43,876 nucleotides of DNA from Thermodesulfovibrio sp. (GTDB lineage: Bacteria; Nitrospirota; Thermodesulfovibrionia; UBA6902): NCBI GenBank assembly GCA_026982355.1, contig JALSHG010000104.1:1-43876 (forward strand), written 5' to 3'. Positions 8,570 through 18,966 of the stretch are shown here, one piece after another. Under the pieces are notes generated by a model, which was given only the letters and a program-made list of their open reading frames with translations, had not been told where the DNA came from and made no database searches. The number at the start of each line of letters is the position of its first letter. Position 1 is the stretch's first letter. The position numbers and the translations under genes are program-made.

Positions 8570-9652
8570 ATGGCGCGTATATTCAATTTCAGCGCAGGCC
8601 CTGCAATGCTTCCGCGGGAGGTGATGGAGCGCGCGGCTGCGGAGATGACGGACTGGCACGGCAGGGGTATTTCCGTGATGGAAATGAGCCACAGGAGCAG
8701 GGAGTTTATTTCCATTGCCGAGAAGGCCGAGGCGGATATCAGGGAACTCATGGCCATACCTGACAACTACCGCGTCCTGTTTCTCCAGGGCGGGGCATCC
8801 AGCCAGTTTGCAATGGTGCCGCTTAACCTGCTGAGGGGCAGGGGTACGGCTGATTATATCAATACCGGGATGTGGTCCAAAAAGGCCATAGCCGAGGCCC
8901 GGCGCTTCTGCGAAGTGAATGTGGCGGCCTCGGGAGAGACGGGCGGATTCACCGGCATTCCACCGAGGTCGGAATGGTCGCTGAATCCGGATGCCGCTTA
9001 TGTGCATTACACGCCGAATGAGACGATCGGAGGCGTTGAGTTTTTTGATGTCCCTGATGTGGGCGATGTGCCGCTGGTTGCGGACATGTCATCGACCATT
9101 CTTTCCAGGCCGGTTGATGTATCGAGGTACGGCGTCATATATGCCGGAGCGCAGAAGAATATAGGCCCGGCCGGCCTGACCGTCGTTATTGTGAGGGATG
9201 ACCTCATAGGCGGAGAGGCCCCGGGTACCCCCACCATGTTCAGCTATGCGACACATTCAAAGGCAGGCTCCATGTACAACACCCCGCCCACATACAGCTG
9301 GTACATGGCGGGTCTTGTATTTGAATGGATAAAGGAAAAAGGCGGCCTTAAAGCAATGGCGGAGATAAACAGGCGTAAATCGGAAAAGCTCTATAAGGCC
9401 ATCGACGAGTCGGATTTTTATCACAACCCTGTCGACCCCGCGTGCCGCTCGTGGATGAATGTGCCGTTTACCCTCTCCGACCCGGGTCTCGACGGAAAGT
9501 TTCTCGGGCAGGCTGAAGAGGCAGGCCTTATAACCCTCAAGGGCCACAGGTCCGTCGGCGGAATGCGCGCCAGCATATACAATGCCATGCCGGAAGAGGG
9601 TGTGGATGCACTGATTGAATTCATGAAGGACTTTGAGAAGAAAAACACGTAA
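8570..9652 (+). CDS. serC: Phosphoserine aminotransferase
   Basis: A 360-residue PLP enzyme that converts 3-phosphohydroxypyruvate plus glutamate to phosphoserine (serine synthesis; SerC also acts in the DXP-dependent PLP route). The start is ATG 8570 because the protein then opens ARIFNFSAGPAMLP, the family N-terminus; a TTG nine bases earlier is unlikely. The PLP lysine is K196 in YAGAQKNIGPAG. Other family blocks are FLQGGASSQF, YVHYTPNETIGG and ADMSSTILSRP. It is followed 15 bases later by serA, the enzyme making its substrate. The ribosome site comes from repeat copy B. Confidence 0.97.
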   Translation: MARIFNFSAGPAMLPREVMERAAAEMTDWHGRGISVMEMSHRSREFISIAEKAEADIRELMAIPDNYRVLFLQGGASSQFAMVPLNLLRGRGTADYINTGMWSKKAIAEARRFCEVNVAASGETGGFTGIPPRSEWSLNPDAAYVHYTPNETIGGVEFFDVPDVGDVPLVADMSSTILSRPVDVSRYGVIYAGAQKNIGPAGLTVVIVRDDLIGGEAPGTPTMFSYATHSKAGSMYNTPPTYSWYMAGLVFEWIKEKGGLKAMAEINRRKSEKLYKAIDESDFYHNPVDPACRSWMNVPFTLSDPGLDGKFLGQAEEAGLITLKGHRSVGGMRASIYNAMPEEGVDALIEFMKDFEKKNT

Positions 9653-9667
9653 AAGGGGAATCCCGTT

Positions 9668-11251
9668 ATGAGAGTTCTTGTAAGCGACAACATATCTCCA
9701 AAAGGCGTAAGGATACTTGAAAAGGCAGGTCTCAAGGTTGATGTAAAGACCGGGCTCTCTCCGTCGGAGCTCAGGAAGGAGATCGGTAAATACGAAGCCC
9801 TGGTTATAAGGAGCGCCACAAAGGTAACGGCCGACATAATTGAATCCGCCGGAAAGCTCAAGGTTATCGGAAGGGCGGGTTCAGGCCTTGACAATGTTGA
9901 CAAGACCGCTGCTTCGAAACACGGCATAGTCGTCATGAACACGCCGGGCGGCAATACGGTAACCACGGCGGAACATACAGTGGCGCTCATGCTGTCCATG
10001 TCGAGGCTCATTCCCCAGGCCACCGCCTCGTTGAAGCAGGGTAAATGGGAAAAGAAGAAATTCATGGGCGTTGAGCTGTACAACAAGACGCTCGGAATAA
10101 TAGGCCTCGGCAACATCGGGACACATGTGGCGAAAATGGCCATGGGCATGGGAATGAACGTAATAACATACGACCCGTATCTGAGCGAGGAAAAGGCAAG
10201 GACCCTCGGTGTAACCGTGGTGGACCTGAAGGAGCTGTTCAAAAAGTCGGACTTTATCTCATGCCATGTGCCCCTTACAAACGAGACAAGGAACCTTATA
10301 AACGACGACAGCATAGCAGTGATGAAAAAGGGCGTAAGGATAATAAACGCAGCAAGGGGCGGTATCGTTGATGAAGACGCACTTTACAGGGCCCTTAAGT
10401 CGGGCAGGGTTGCGGCGGCCGCGCTGGATGTGTTTGAAAAGGAGCCGCCGGGGCACTCGCCGTTGTTCGAACTCGACAATTTCATCTGCACGCCGCACCT
10501 CGGCGCATCCACAGCCGATGCCCAGGAAAACGTTGCGGTCGCTGTTGCAAGCCAGATAGTGGACTACCTGGTACACGGCACTATCAGGAATGCGGTCAAT
10601 TTCCCGTCCGTGTCGGCGGATGTGCTTCCGGTGATTCAGCCGTACATAAACCTTGCAGAGAGGCTCGGGGGGTTCATATCCCAGAACTTTGAAGGGGGCA
10701 TAGAGGAGATAAACATTGAATACAGGGGCAGGATTGCGGAGCTCGACCACGAACCCGTGACCATGGCGGTGCTGAAAGGCATTCTGACGCCCATACTTGA
10801 GGAAACGGTGAATTTCATAAACGCCCCGCTGATTGCAAATGAAAGGGGCATTCAGGTCAGGGAAACCACGACAAATGACGCGGGCGACTACCACAGCATG
10901 CTGGTGATAAGGATAAGATCCGGCAAAAAGGAGAGCACGGTCTCCGGAATTCTCCACGGCAAAAAGGAGCCGCGCATAATAGCCGTGGATAATTTCACGG
11001 TGGAGATCATCCCGGAGGGCGAGATGCTCGTACTGTCCAACAACGACAAACCCGGAGTCATCGGCGACATAGGCAACCTGCTCGGCAGGAACAATATCAA
11101 CATAGCCAGGATGCATTTCGGCAGGGAAAAACGGGGAGGCAAGGCCATCTCGGTTGTAAGCGTGGATACACCCGTGTCAAAGGACATCCTTTCAAAAATC
11201 AGGAAACTGCCCAATGTCCTCTCTGTCAAACAGATACATCTGCCTGTCTGA
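9668..11251 (+). CDS. serA: D-3-phosphoglycerate dehydrogenase (long form)
   Basis: A 527-residue NAD-dependent enzyme catalysing the first step of serine synthesis. The Rossmann motif GLGNIG lies at 146-151. Catalytic residues are R230 (NAARGG), E259 (FEKEPP) and H277 (CTPHLGAST). After the catalytic domains come an intervening domain (about 320-450) and a C-terminal ACT domain (VLSNNDKPGVIGDIGNLLG), so it is the long SerA type with probable serine feedback control. It forms an operon with serC upstream and purA 22 bases downstream. Length is typical for the family. Confidence 0.97.
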   Translation: MRVLVSDNISPKGVRILEKAGLKVDVKTGLSPSELRKEIGKYEALVIRSATKVTADIIESAGKLKVIGRAGSGLDNVDKTAASKHGIVVMNTPGGNTVTTAEHTVALMLSMSRLIPQATASLKQGKWEKKKFMGVELYNKTLGIIGLGNIGTHVAKMAMGMGMNVITYDPYLSEEKARTLGVTVVDLKELFKKSDFISCHVPLTNETRNLINDDSIAVMKKGVRIINAARGGIVDEDALYRALKSGRVAAAALDVFEKEPPGHSPLFELDNFICTPHLGASTADAQENVAVAVASQIVDYLVHGTIRNAVNFPSVSADVLPVIQPYINLAERLGGFISQNFEGGIEEINIEYRGRIAELDHEPVTMAVLKGILTPILEETVNFINAPLIANERGIQVRETTTNDAGDYHSMLVIRIRSGKKESTVSGILHGKKEPRIIAVDNFTVEIIPEGEMLVLSNNDKPGVIGDIGNLLGRNNINIARMHFGREKRGGKAISVVSVDTPVSKDILSKIRKLPNVLSVKQIHLPV

Positions 11252-11270
11252 AAAAAATCATGAGGAGTAA

Positions 11271-12602
<1,332 letters not shown>

Positions 12603-12652
12603 GCCTGTGAACACTCTTTTGAATTCTTCAGGAACAGACGGGAACAAAAACC

Positions 12653-13699
12653 ATGCAGCCGGATAGTAATTGCACGGGTAATCATTGCACCGGCAACGGC
12701 TCCCCCGGTCGGGCGAAAGGGCGGGAGGACCGTTTAATAAGCGGATTCTGGAGGCGTTTGTCCGCCTTTATTATCGATGCGGCCGTTCTCGCTGCAACCG
12801 GCTTTCTTGCCGGCAGGATATTTTTTGATTTCCTTGCAGGCACGGGCCCCTACGGAAGGCTGATCGGATTTGTCATCGCCATGCTTTACTTCAGCCTGCT
12901 CAACAGTTCAGTTGCGGGCGGCCGGACCATCGGAAAGCGCATCCTGAAGATCAGGGTGGTTGACGGGAAAGGCAGGCCTATTTCACCCGCCCGCTCGTTC
13001 ATCCGTTTTTTAATCGCGGGCTCACCGTTTTTCCTCAACGGCGCAATGATCCCGCCCGGCGCCATGCTCAACCCTCTTGTATCGCTGCTGATAGGACTGG
13101 TATTCTTTTTCATTGGCGGGTCGATATTATATCTTTACATTTTCAACTACAGAACCAGGCAGTCTCTCCATGACCTGGTCGTGGGCTCATATGTCGTCAG
13201 GACGGGCTCCGCGCAGGAAATGACGGCCCCGCCGGTATGGAAAGGCCACTTCGCGGCAGTCGGCCTGATATTCGCCGCGGTGGTCGTCTTCACCACCGTG
13301 GTGGTGCCCGGCGTGATGGGCACGGAGTCGTTTGCCGAACTGCTCGCCCTTCAGACACGCATACGGGACACGGGCCTTGTCAATGCCGCGGCGGTCACAT
13401 CCGGCGTCATGTACACCTCAAAGGCCGGAGGGGCGGTAAAGGAAAAGACAGAAAAGACATACCTGTCGATACACGCGGTATTAAAAGAACGGCCCGCGGA
13501 CTACGACAGGATAATAAACATCCTTGCATCCATAGTAATGGACAGGTACGCGCCTGTGATGGAGAAAGACTCGGTTATAGTCAATGTTGCCTACGGCTAC
13601 GACATAGGGATATGGAGTTCGTGGATAAGACAGCGCAGGCAGCTCAGCCCCGGCGAGTGGAAGAAGCTGCTTTCCCGGTACCCGTATCCCTACAGGTAG
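12653..13699 (+). CDS. RDD-family membrane protein
   Basis: A 348-residue integral membrane protein. The first 35 residues are hydrophilic. The RDD core follows: RRLSAFIIDAAVLAA, with the name-giving R and D, then helices around 45-65, 70-85 and 140-165, and the linker GGRTIGKRILKIRVVD typical of RDD proteins. It ends in NYRTRQSLHDLVVGSYVV. A fourth hydrophobic segment (VGLIFAAVVVFTTVVV) precedes a C-terminal soluble region of about 110 residues that I do not recognise. RDD proteins are mostly of unknown function; some act in ion or osmotic adaptation. It lies 50 bases after purA with a poor ribosome site. Confidence 0.85.
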   Translation: MQPDSNCTGNHCTGNGSPGRAKGREDRLISGFWRRLSAFIIDAAVLAATGFLAGRIFFDFLAGTGPYGRLIGFVIAMLYFSLLNSSVAGGRTIGKRILKIRVVDGKGRPISPARSFIRFLIAGSPFFLNGAMIPPGAMLNPLVSLLIGLVFFFIGGSILYLYIFNYRTRQSLHDLVVGSYVVRTGSAQEMTAPPVWKGHFAAVGLIFAAVVVFTTVVVPGVMGTESFAELLALQTRIRDTGLVNAAAVTSGVMYTSKAGGAVKEKTEKTYLSIHAVLKERPADYDRIINILASIVMDRYAPVMEKDSVIVNVAYGYDIGIWSSWIRQRRQLSPGEWKKLLSRYPYPYR

Positions 13700-13887
13700 G
13701 TCTTCCGGTCATCATGTTGTTACAGGGCAATCGCGATTCAGGCATTTGAAATGCCGGGAAAAGCGAACTTCACATATTGAATTGTTGGACTAAACCGCCG
13801 TGGCGGTAGAAAAGCCTTCCGCAGATTGACGCTATCGATTTCAATCCAAAATTGCAAGATTCAAGACCTGACCCCGGGCCGTTTGCC

Positions 13888-14847
13888 TTATGACAAAAAC
13901 TCTTTTTTGCCCCTGTAGGTCTTCCACCGGTTGTGCATCCAGAGATATTGTTCAGGGTATTTCCTGATGATTGCCTCCATCCTGCGGGTCATTTCTTCGG
14001 TTATGCTTGAAATCCCGGTTTTTTTGTCGGGGTACGTGTCCGGCCATATGGGGTCGCTTACAATAACGTCATACCGGTAATCCCCCTCTCTCCTGCAGCA
14101 GGCCACGACCACTATGGGTTTCCCGTATTTCAGGGCAAGCATGGCGGGCACAGGGGTGGTGGCGGCCTTCCGGCCGAAAAAATCAATCAGGAGCCCCTTC
14201 ATCGTGCTCTGGTCCGGCAGCATGCCTATCGACCTGCCCTCTCTGAGTGTCCTGCCGAGGTGGAAGAGGGCGTTTCTCCTGGGGATAATGACCTGGCCGC
14301 TGGCTACGCGGTTTGAGTATATCAGCTTCTCCAGGTAGGGGTTGTCAAGCGGCCTTGCGACAATGGTAAGGGGGATCCCCGCCGCTGAAAACACATGTGG
14401 AAGCACCTCCCAGTTGCCTATGTGCGGGGTTACAAAGATACATTCTCCGGCCTCTTCCTGTATCCTCTTTGCCTTTTCAAAGACCTTGGCCATGCGCTGC
14501 ATTGCGGCTCCGGCGCAGCCCCTCCCGTCAGCCGGCCGTGCCAGCATGTGATTGAGTTTTATAATTTCAAGAAAAGACATGAAAAAAGAGCGGCAGCTCT
14601 TACGGGCGATATCCCGTATCTCCCCGGGCGTCTTTTCGCCGCGGAATGCATGCCGCAGGTTCTCCACGGCTATTTCCCGGCGCCTTTTCCCCAGAAAATA
14701 GAGGAGGTCTCCGAGAAGGCCGCCGAGGAGCCCGGCTGTTTTCATGGGGGCCGCGCGCACGATGGAAACGATTATGCACGCTGCGCCGTACTCAAGCAGC
14801 CCGGCAATCCCGCTTTTGCGTCGTCTGCGTTTCCTTTTTTTCTTCAT
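13888..14847 (-). CDS. Lipid A late acyltransferase (LpxL/HtrB family)
   Basis: A 319-residue inner-membrane acyltransferase that transfers a fatty acid onto a lipid A precursor. The catalytic HxxxxE motif is H142-IGNW-E147, followed by family blocks IVARPLDNPYLEKLI, GMLPDQS and DFFGRKAATTPVPAMLALK, and the C-terminal PEQYLWMHNRWKT. The N-terminus is unusually basic (nearly all Lys/Arg over residues 2-11) before a hydrophobic segment at 15-50. It is a lone gene transcribed toward the RDD gene. Presence of this family implies an outer membrane with LPS. The exact acyl position (LpxL or LpxM role) cannot be told. Confidence 0.92.
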   Translation of the reverse strand: MKKKRKRRRRKSGIAGLLEYGAACIIVSIVRAAPMKTAGLLGGLLGDLLYFLGKRRREIAVENLRHAFRGEKTPGEIRDIARKSCRSFFMSFLEIIKLNHMLARPADGRGCAGAAMQRMAKVFEKAKRIQEEAGECIFVTPHIGNWEVLPHVFSAAGIPLTIVARPLDNPYLEKLIYSNRVASGQVIIPRRNALFHLGRTLREGRSIGMLPDQSTMKGLLIDFFGRKAATTPVPAMLALKYGKPIVVVACCRREGDYRYDVIVSDPIWPDTYPDKKTGISSITEEMTRRMEAIIRKYPEQYLWMHNRWKTYRGKKEFLS

Positions 14848-15022
14848 CCTGATTGTCCGTATGCGGCTACAACATGATACAGGATGCAGGATGTACGATG
14901 CAATATCCCGCCCCTGTCAGAAATAATAGCTGTCAGAATTAGCAGTATCTTACGCCGGGGGAAAACTGCTAAACTGTTGGTCGCCCCCGGCTTCCTGTTC
15001 ATAGAGGGATGAAGCTGAAAAT

Positions 15023-15119
15023 CAACCTTAATGTCGCATAAGCGGGCAGGGGAGTCCGGGGTGAAACCTCCGGCCCCCCCCTGACCGCAGGCGGTGTTTT
15101 ATGCCGCTGTAAGATTAAT
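15023..15119 (+). repeat. Dispersed palindromic element, copy C (full)
   Basis: The left end TCAACCTTAATGTCGCATAA, a hairpin with arms GGGCAGGGGAGTCCGG and CCGG plus a C-run, and the right end GCAGGCGGTGTTTTATGCCG then CTGTAAGATTAAT. It lies between the divergent acyltransferase and comEA-like genes and ends 25 bases before the latter's start. Confidence 0.85.
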
Positions 15120-15143
15120 ACCGGATTAAAAGGAGGATATGTT

Positions 15144-15464
15144 ATGAAAAAACTTGTAACGGGAAAAATCATGATGCTTTTATTGACGGCGCTCATGGCG
15201 GGCCTCGTGCCGGGCTATACGGCCTTTGGCGGGGATGACGCCCGGGAAACGGCGGTCCGGGGCGGCGCTGAGAAGATCAACGTCAATGCCGCAACCCTGA
15301 AAGAGTTGATCACCCTGCCCGGGATCGGCAGGAAAAAAGCAGGCGCGATCATCGCCTACAGGACTGAAAACGGGAAGTTCGGCAGTATCGATGATCTCAG
15401 GAAAGTCGAGGGTATAGGGAAGAAGACACTGGAAAAGATCAGGCCGTATATCACTGTACCTTAA
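15144..15464 (+). CDS. ComEA-like helix-hairpin-helix DNA-binding protein
   Basis: A 106-residue exported protein with a signal peptide (MKKLVTGK, hydrophobic core to about residue 28) and two helix-hairpin-helix motifs (ITLPGIGRKKAGAIIAYR and LRKVEGIGKKTLEKIRPY) after the typical INVNAATLKELI opening. Such proteins bind double-stranded DNA in the periplasm during natural transformation, working with type IV pili; others act in unrelated DNA binding. A GGAGG site precedes the ATG. The last codons CCT TAA coincide with the left-end sequence of the dispersed element (copy D), so the C-terminus VP may have been set by the element. Confidence 0.9.
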   Translation: MKKLVTGKIMMLLLTALMAGLVPGYTAFGGDDARETAVRGGAEKINVNAATLKELITLPGIGRKKAGAIIAYRTENGKFGSIDDLRKVEGIGKKTLEKIRPYITVP

Positions 15465-15518
15465 TCTTAAGGTTGCATAAGCCGCCGGCGAGGGCAGGGG
15501 GCCCGGGGGAGCCGATTA
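15463..15518 (+). repeat. Dispersed palindromic element, copy D (left half)
   Basis: CCTTAA serves as last codon and stop of the comEA-like gene, and a second CTTAAGGTTGCATAAGCC follows at once, running into GGCGAGGGCAGGGGG. No right end is present. It is a half copy or a decayed one. Confidence 0.6.
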
Positions 15519-15616
15519 AAGTTTTTCTGATGAGTTGTCGACATGTATGTTAATTGCAGGACAGGGCCGGCCGGGCATCGGGCCGGCCGGGCACGGATTT
15601 TAATGAAGGCGGCATC

Positions 15617-16015
15617 ATGAAGACAACCGGGCAGAACGCGGCAACGGCGGTGGGCAAGGCCCCGGCGGGAGGGGCGGACAGCCGGCTCAACATGCACGCG
15701 GAAAAAAGGGCGTGCATGAGAATATCCGCAAACCTGCAGGCAAGGCTTTTTTACGGCAACCTCATCTATACCGGGACAGTAACCAATCTCTCGGAAAAGG
15801 GCATGTTTGTCAGCACGAAAGTGAGATTTCCCGTTAATTCCGTGTGTATCATGCTTGTGCTTGTAAATGAACAGGTCGTGAAAATCCCCGTCAAGGTGAA
15901 AAGATCCGTGGCCCCCGAAGGTGGCTATTCCCCGGATTGCGGCATGGGTGTGGAGCTCGTCAACGCCCCGCAGAATTATCTTGATTATGTAAACGCCTGT
16001 AAGAGCTCCGCATAG
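15617..16015 (+). CDS. PilZ-domain c-di-GMP-binding protein
   Basis: A 132-residue protein that is mostly a single PilZ domain. The c-di-GMP contacts are visible as RxxxR (R31-ACM-R35) and NxSxxG (N57-LSEK-G62), followed by the beta-barrel strands to about residue 125. Start ATG 15617 is chosen because GAAGGCGG precedes it; a frame open from 15554 has no site. The first 25 residues look disordered. A single-domain PilZ protein usually acts as an adaptor on motility or secretion machinery. It stands next to the comEA-like gene, and a large c-di-GMP/pilus locus lies 3 kb downstream, which may be its context. Confidence 0.88.
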   Translation: MKTTGQNAATAVGKAPAGGADSRLNMHAEKRACMRISANLQARLFYGNLIYTGTVTNLSEKGMFVSTKVRFPVNSVCIMLVLVNEQVVKIPVKVKRSVAPEGGYSPDCGMGVELVNAPQNYLDYVNACKSSA

Positions 16016-16212
16016 CGGCCTGATTTTCCCCCGCCGCAGACTCCACTTTTATATGTTTCCGCCGTTATGTTATAGTCTAATAGCGTTCAGCTGTCAGTTA
16101 TCAACATTCGGCAAAGACAAGCCGTCACAGAGGAATGTCAGGGGTTCCGCAGGCGTCTGTCGCTGGAGCAATCTCGGGTTACTGGTTCATTCTTAAATTT
16201 CACAATGCATTT

Positions 16213-16290
16213 CAACTTGACCGTAATGTTGCATAAGCCGGCGGGAGAGTCCGGCGTAAAACCTTTATAAGGCGATAGGATATTGGAAAT
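16213..16290 (+). repeat. Dispersed palindromic element, copy E (left half with extension)
   Basis: The left end (ACCGTAATGTTGCATAAGCC) and first arm GGCGGGAGAGTCCGGCG are followed by a different tail, ACCTTTATAAGGCGATAGGA then TATTGGAAAT, that ends exactly at the mutS ATG. The same tail occurs in copy I (35688 onward). It is a second structural class of the element, and its TAGGA is the only ribosome-site candidate for mutS. Confidence 0.8.
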
Positions 16291-18891
16291 ATGTCCGAGC
16301 TTACCCCTTTGATGAAACAGTATCAGGATATAAAGAAAAACCACCCGGACGCCATTGTCTTCTTCCGCCTGGGCGATTTTTATGAGATGTTCGGCCAGGA
16401 CGCGGTGATTGCCTCAAAGGTGCTGCAGATAACCCTCACGACACGGGACAAGGGGAAGGCCAATCCCGTGCCCATGTGCGGCATTCCTCATTTCAGCTCT
16501 GAAAACTATCTCTCAAAGCTCGTCAGGGCGGGCCACAAGGTGGCGATCTGCGAACAGGTCGAGGAACCCGGTGAAACAAGGGGTATTGTGAGGAGGGAGG
16601 TCGTCAGGGTCGTGACACCCGGGACATTCCTTCCCGACAATCCCAAGGAGAACAATTTCATACTCGGATTCTTCCGCAAGGAGAATATATCGGGCATCGC
16701 GGTTGCGGACATCACGACCGGGGAGTTCCTGATCTATGAGACCCACAACAGCGTCGAGGACGAGGTAAGCAGGTTCCAGCCGAAAGAGATCCTCTATCCC
16801 TACAGTCTGAAAAACAATCCCTCGGTGATGAATCTGGGCGATTTCTACCTGACGGCCTATGATGACTGGTACTTTGATTACATCGAGGCATACAGGAAGC
16901 TCATCCGGCACTTCAGGGTTACATCCCTGGAGGGCTACGGATGCGAGGGCATGATAGTGGCGATTTCCGCTGCAGGGGCGCTCCTCAACTATCTCGAGGA
17001 GACCCAGGGAAACGCTCTCACCTTCAGGAAGATACGCGTACTGAGGCGCGAATCATGCATGCTGCTGGATGCGGCAACCCTGAAAAACCTGGAAATCACG
17101 GCAAACATGCGGGACGGGGGCGCGGAAGGCAGTCTCCTGTGGGTTGTTGACGAGACACTCACTCCCATGGGGGGGAGGCTCCTGAGGACATGGCTTTTAA
17201 ACCCCCTGCTCGATACAGGGGCCATAAGGCGGAGGCAGGACGCAGTGGGCGCCCTCATGGATGATCCGGCGGGGCTTTCAAAGATACGGAAGATTTTAAA
17301 AGGCACGGCAGATATCGAACGCCTCGCCTCAAGAATCGCCGCCGGCACCGCCAATGCCAGGGACCTCGTATCGCTCAGGAATTCCCTCGCCATGCTGCCC
17401 GAGCTGAAAAACCTGCTGAAGGATTACGACGACGGGACGATCAACCGCCTGCAGGGACGGATGAACGAACTGCCTGAAACGCGGTCTCTCATTGAAAATG
17501 CAATCGCCGACGACCCTCCCCCGGGACTGAAGGACGGCGGGCTGATTAAAAAGGGCTTTGATGCGGGCGTGGATGAGCTGCGCGAGATAAGCAGCAGCGG
17601 AAAGGATTTTATCGCATCGATTCAGGCAAGGGAGAGGGAGAAGACGGGGATATCTTCCCTGAAGGTGGGATATAACAGGGTGTTCGGTTATTACATAGAG
17701 GTCACAAAGGCGAATCTCTCGCAGGTGCCGGAGGAATACATAAGAAAGCAGACGCTCGTAAACGGCGAGAGATTCATAACACCGGAGCTGAAGGAATACG
17801 AGGCCAAGGTGCTGGGCGCCGACGAAAGGCTCAGGAACCTCGAGTACGAGCTGTTCCTCAAAGTAAGAAACGACATCGCCGCGGAGACCGGGAGTCTCCA
17901 GGAGACCTCATCGGCGGTCGCGGAGCTGGATGCCCTTCAGAGTTTCGCACATGTTGCGGCGAAATACGGTTACGAACGGCCGGTTGTCGATGACGGCTAT
18001 ACGATAAGCATCTCCGAAGGCAGGCACCCGGTCATAGAGCGGCTGTCGGCAGGTGAGAAATTCATACCCAACGACGCCCTCATAGACTCGGATGAAAACA
18101 ATATCCTGATAATAACCGGCCCCAACATGGCCGGCAAATCGACCTACATGAGGCAGACGGCGCTTATCGTGCTTATGGCACAGACGGGCTGCTATGTGCC
18201 GGCCGGAGAGGCAAGGATAGGCATCGCCGACAGGATATTCACCCGCATAGGCGCATCCGACGTCATAACCAGGGGCCGGAGCACGTTCATGGTCGAGATG
18301 ATAGAGACAGCCAACATACTGAACAATGCCACCCGGCGGAGCCTCATACTGCTGGACGAGGTCGGCAGGGGGACGAGCACATTCGACGGCATCAGTATTG
18401 CATGGGCGGTTGTCGAGTATATCGCGGGGGAACTGAAGTCGAGAACCCTGTTCGCCACCCACTACCACGAGCTGACGGAGCTTTCACTTGTTCTTGACGG
18501 GGTGAAGAACCTGAACGTGGCGGTGAAGGAGTGGGGGGATGAGATAATCTTTCTCCGGAAAATCGAGGAAGGCGGTGCTGACAAGAGCTACGGCATACAG
18601 GTGGCAAGGCTTGCGGGCCTTCCTGAGAAAACCATCGGCAGGGCCAGGGAAATCCTGTCCAACCTTGAAAAATCCGAGCTGAATGAACTCGGCTCCCCGA
18701 AGCTCGCCTATGCATCCGAACAGGGGATTTCCGCCGGCACCGGCACCGGGCAGCTCGACCTGTTCGCCACCCAGGCGGACCCTGTGATAAAAGAGATTCT
18801 CGGCCTTGACATCATGAGCATCACACCGATCGAGGCTCTCAACAAGCTGTTTGAGATCAGGAAGAAGCTGTCCGGGGGAAAGGAAAAATAG
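16291..18891 (+). CDS. mutS: DNA mismatch repair protein MutS
   Basis: An 866-residue MutS1 protein that recognises mismatches and short loops. The mismatch-wedging motif F30-Y-E32 lies in RLGDFYEMFG. The clamp and lever domains follow, then the ABC-type ATPase with Walker A GPNMAGKS (610-617), Walker B/D-loop LLDEVGRGTST and the switch His in FATHYHELT. Length and domain order are normal. The ribosome site is weak and lies in repeat copy E. mutL is not in the window. The short 3' gap to the convergent kinase gene holds repeat copy F. Confidence 0.97.
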   Translation: MSELTPLMKQYQDIKKNHPDAIVFFRLGDFYEMFGQDAVIASKVLQITLTTRDKGKANPVPMCGIPHFSSENYLSKLVRAGHKVAICEQVEEPGETRGIVRREVVRVVTPGTFLPDNPKENNFILGFFRKENISGIAVADITTGEFLIYETHNSVEDEVSRFQPKEILYPYSLKNNPSVMNLGDFYLTAYDDWYFDYIEAYRKLIRHFRVTSLEGYGCEGMIVAISAAGALLNYLEETQGNALTFRKIRVLRRESCMLLDAATLKNLEITANMRDGGAEGSLLWVVDETLTPMGGRLLRTWLLNPLLDTGAIRRRQDAVGALMDDPAGLSKIRKILKGTADIERLASRIAAGTANARDLVSLRNSLAMLPELKNLLKDYDDGTINRLQGRMNELPETRSLIENAIADDPPPGLKDGGLIKKGFDAGVDELREISSSGKDFIASIQAREREKTGISSLKVGYNRVFGYYIEVTKANLSQVPEEYIRKQTLVNGERFITPELKEYEAKVLGADERLRNLEYELFLKVRNDIAAETGSLQETSSAVAELDALQSFAHVAAKYGYERPVVDDGYTISISEGRHPVIERLSAGEKFIPNDALIDSDENNILIITGPNMAGKSTYMRQTALIVLMAQTGCYVPAGEARIGIADRIFTRIGASDVITRGRSTFMVEMIETANILNNATRRSLILLDEVGRGTSTFDGISIAWAVVEYIAGELKSRTLFATHYHELTELSLVLDGVKNLNVAVKEWGDEIIFLRKIEEGGADKSYGIQVARLAGLPEKTIGRAREILSNLEKSELNELGSPKLAYASEQGISAGTGTGQLDLFATQADPVIKEILGLDIMSITPIEALNKLFEIRKKLSGGKEK

Positions 18892-18901
18892 GGTTCAGGC
18901 C

Positions 18902-18966
18902 CCGGGCAGGAGATCCGAGGGTTTTACGGCGGACTCTCCTGCAGCCTTATGCAACATTAAGGTTTA
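18902..18966 (-). repeat. Dispersed palindromic element, copy F (left half plus hairpin)
   Basis: Read on the minus strand: ACCTTAATGTTGCATAAGGC, then a strong hairpin (GCAGGAGA with TCTCCTGC around a TAAAACCC loop); the right terminus is missing. It fills the convergent junction of mutS and the receiver-kinase gene, whose TAA stop immediately precedes the element, and could act as a two-way terminator. Confidence 0.8.

Noticed and set aside
16016-16212. RNA gene between the PilZ gene and mutS
   Set aside because: Some short inverted repeats exist but no promoter-terminator pair or known RNA fold was found.
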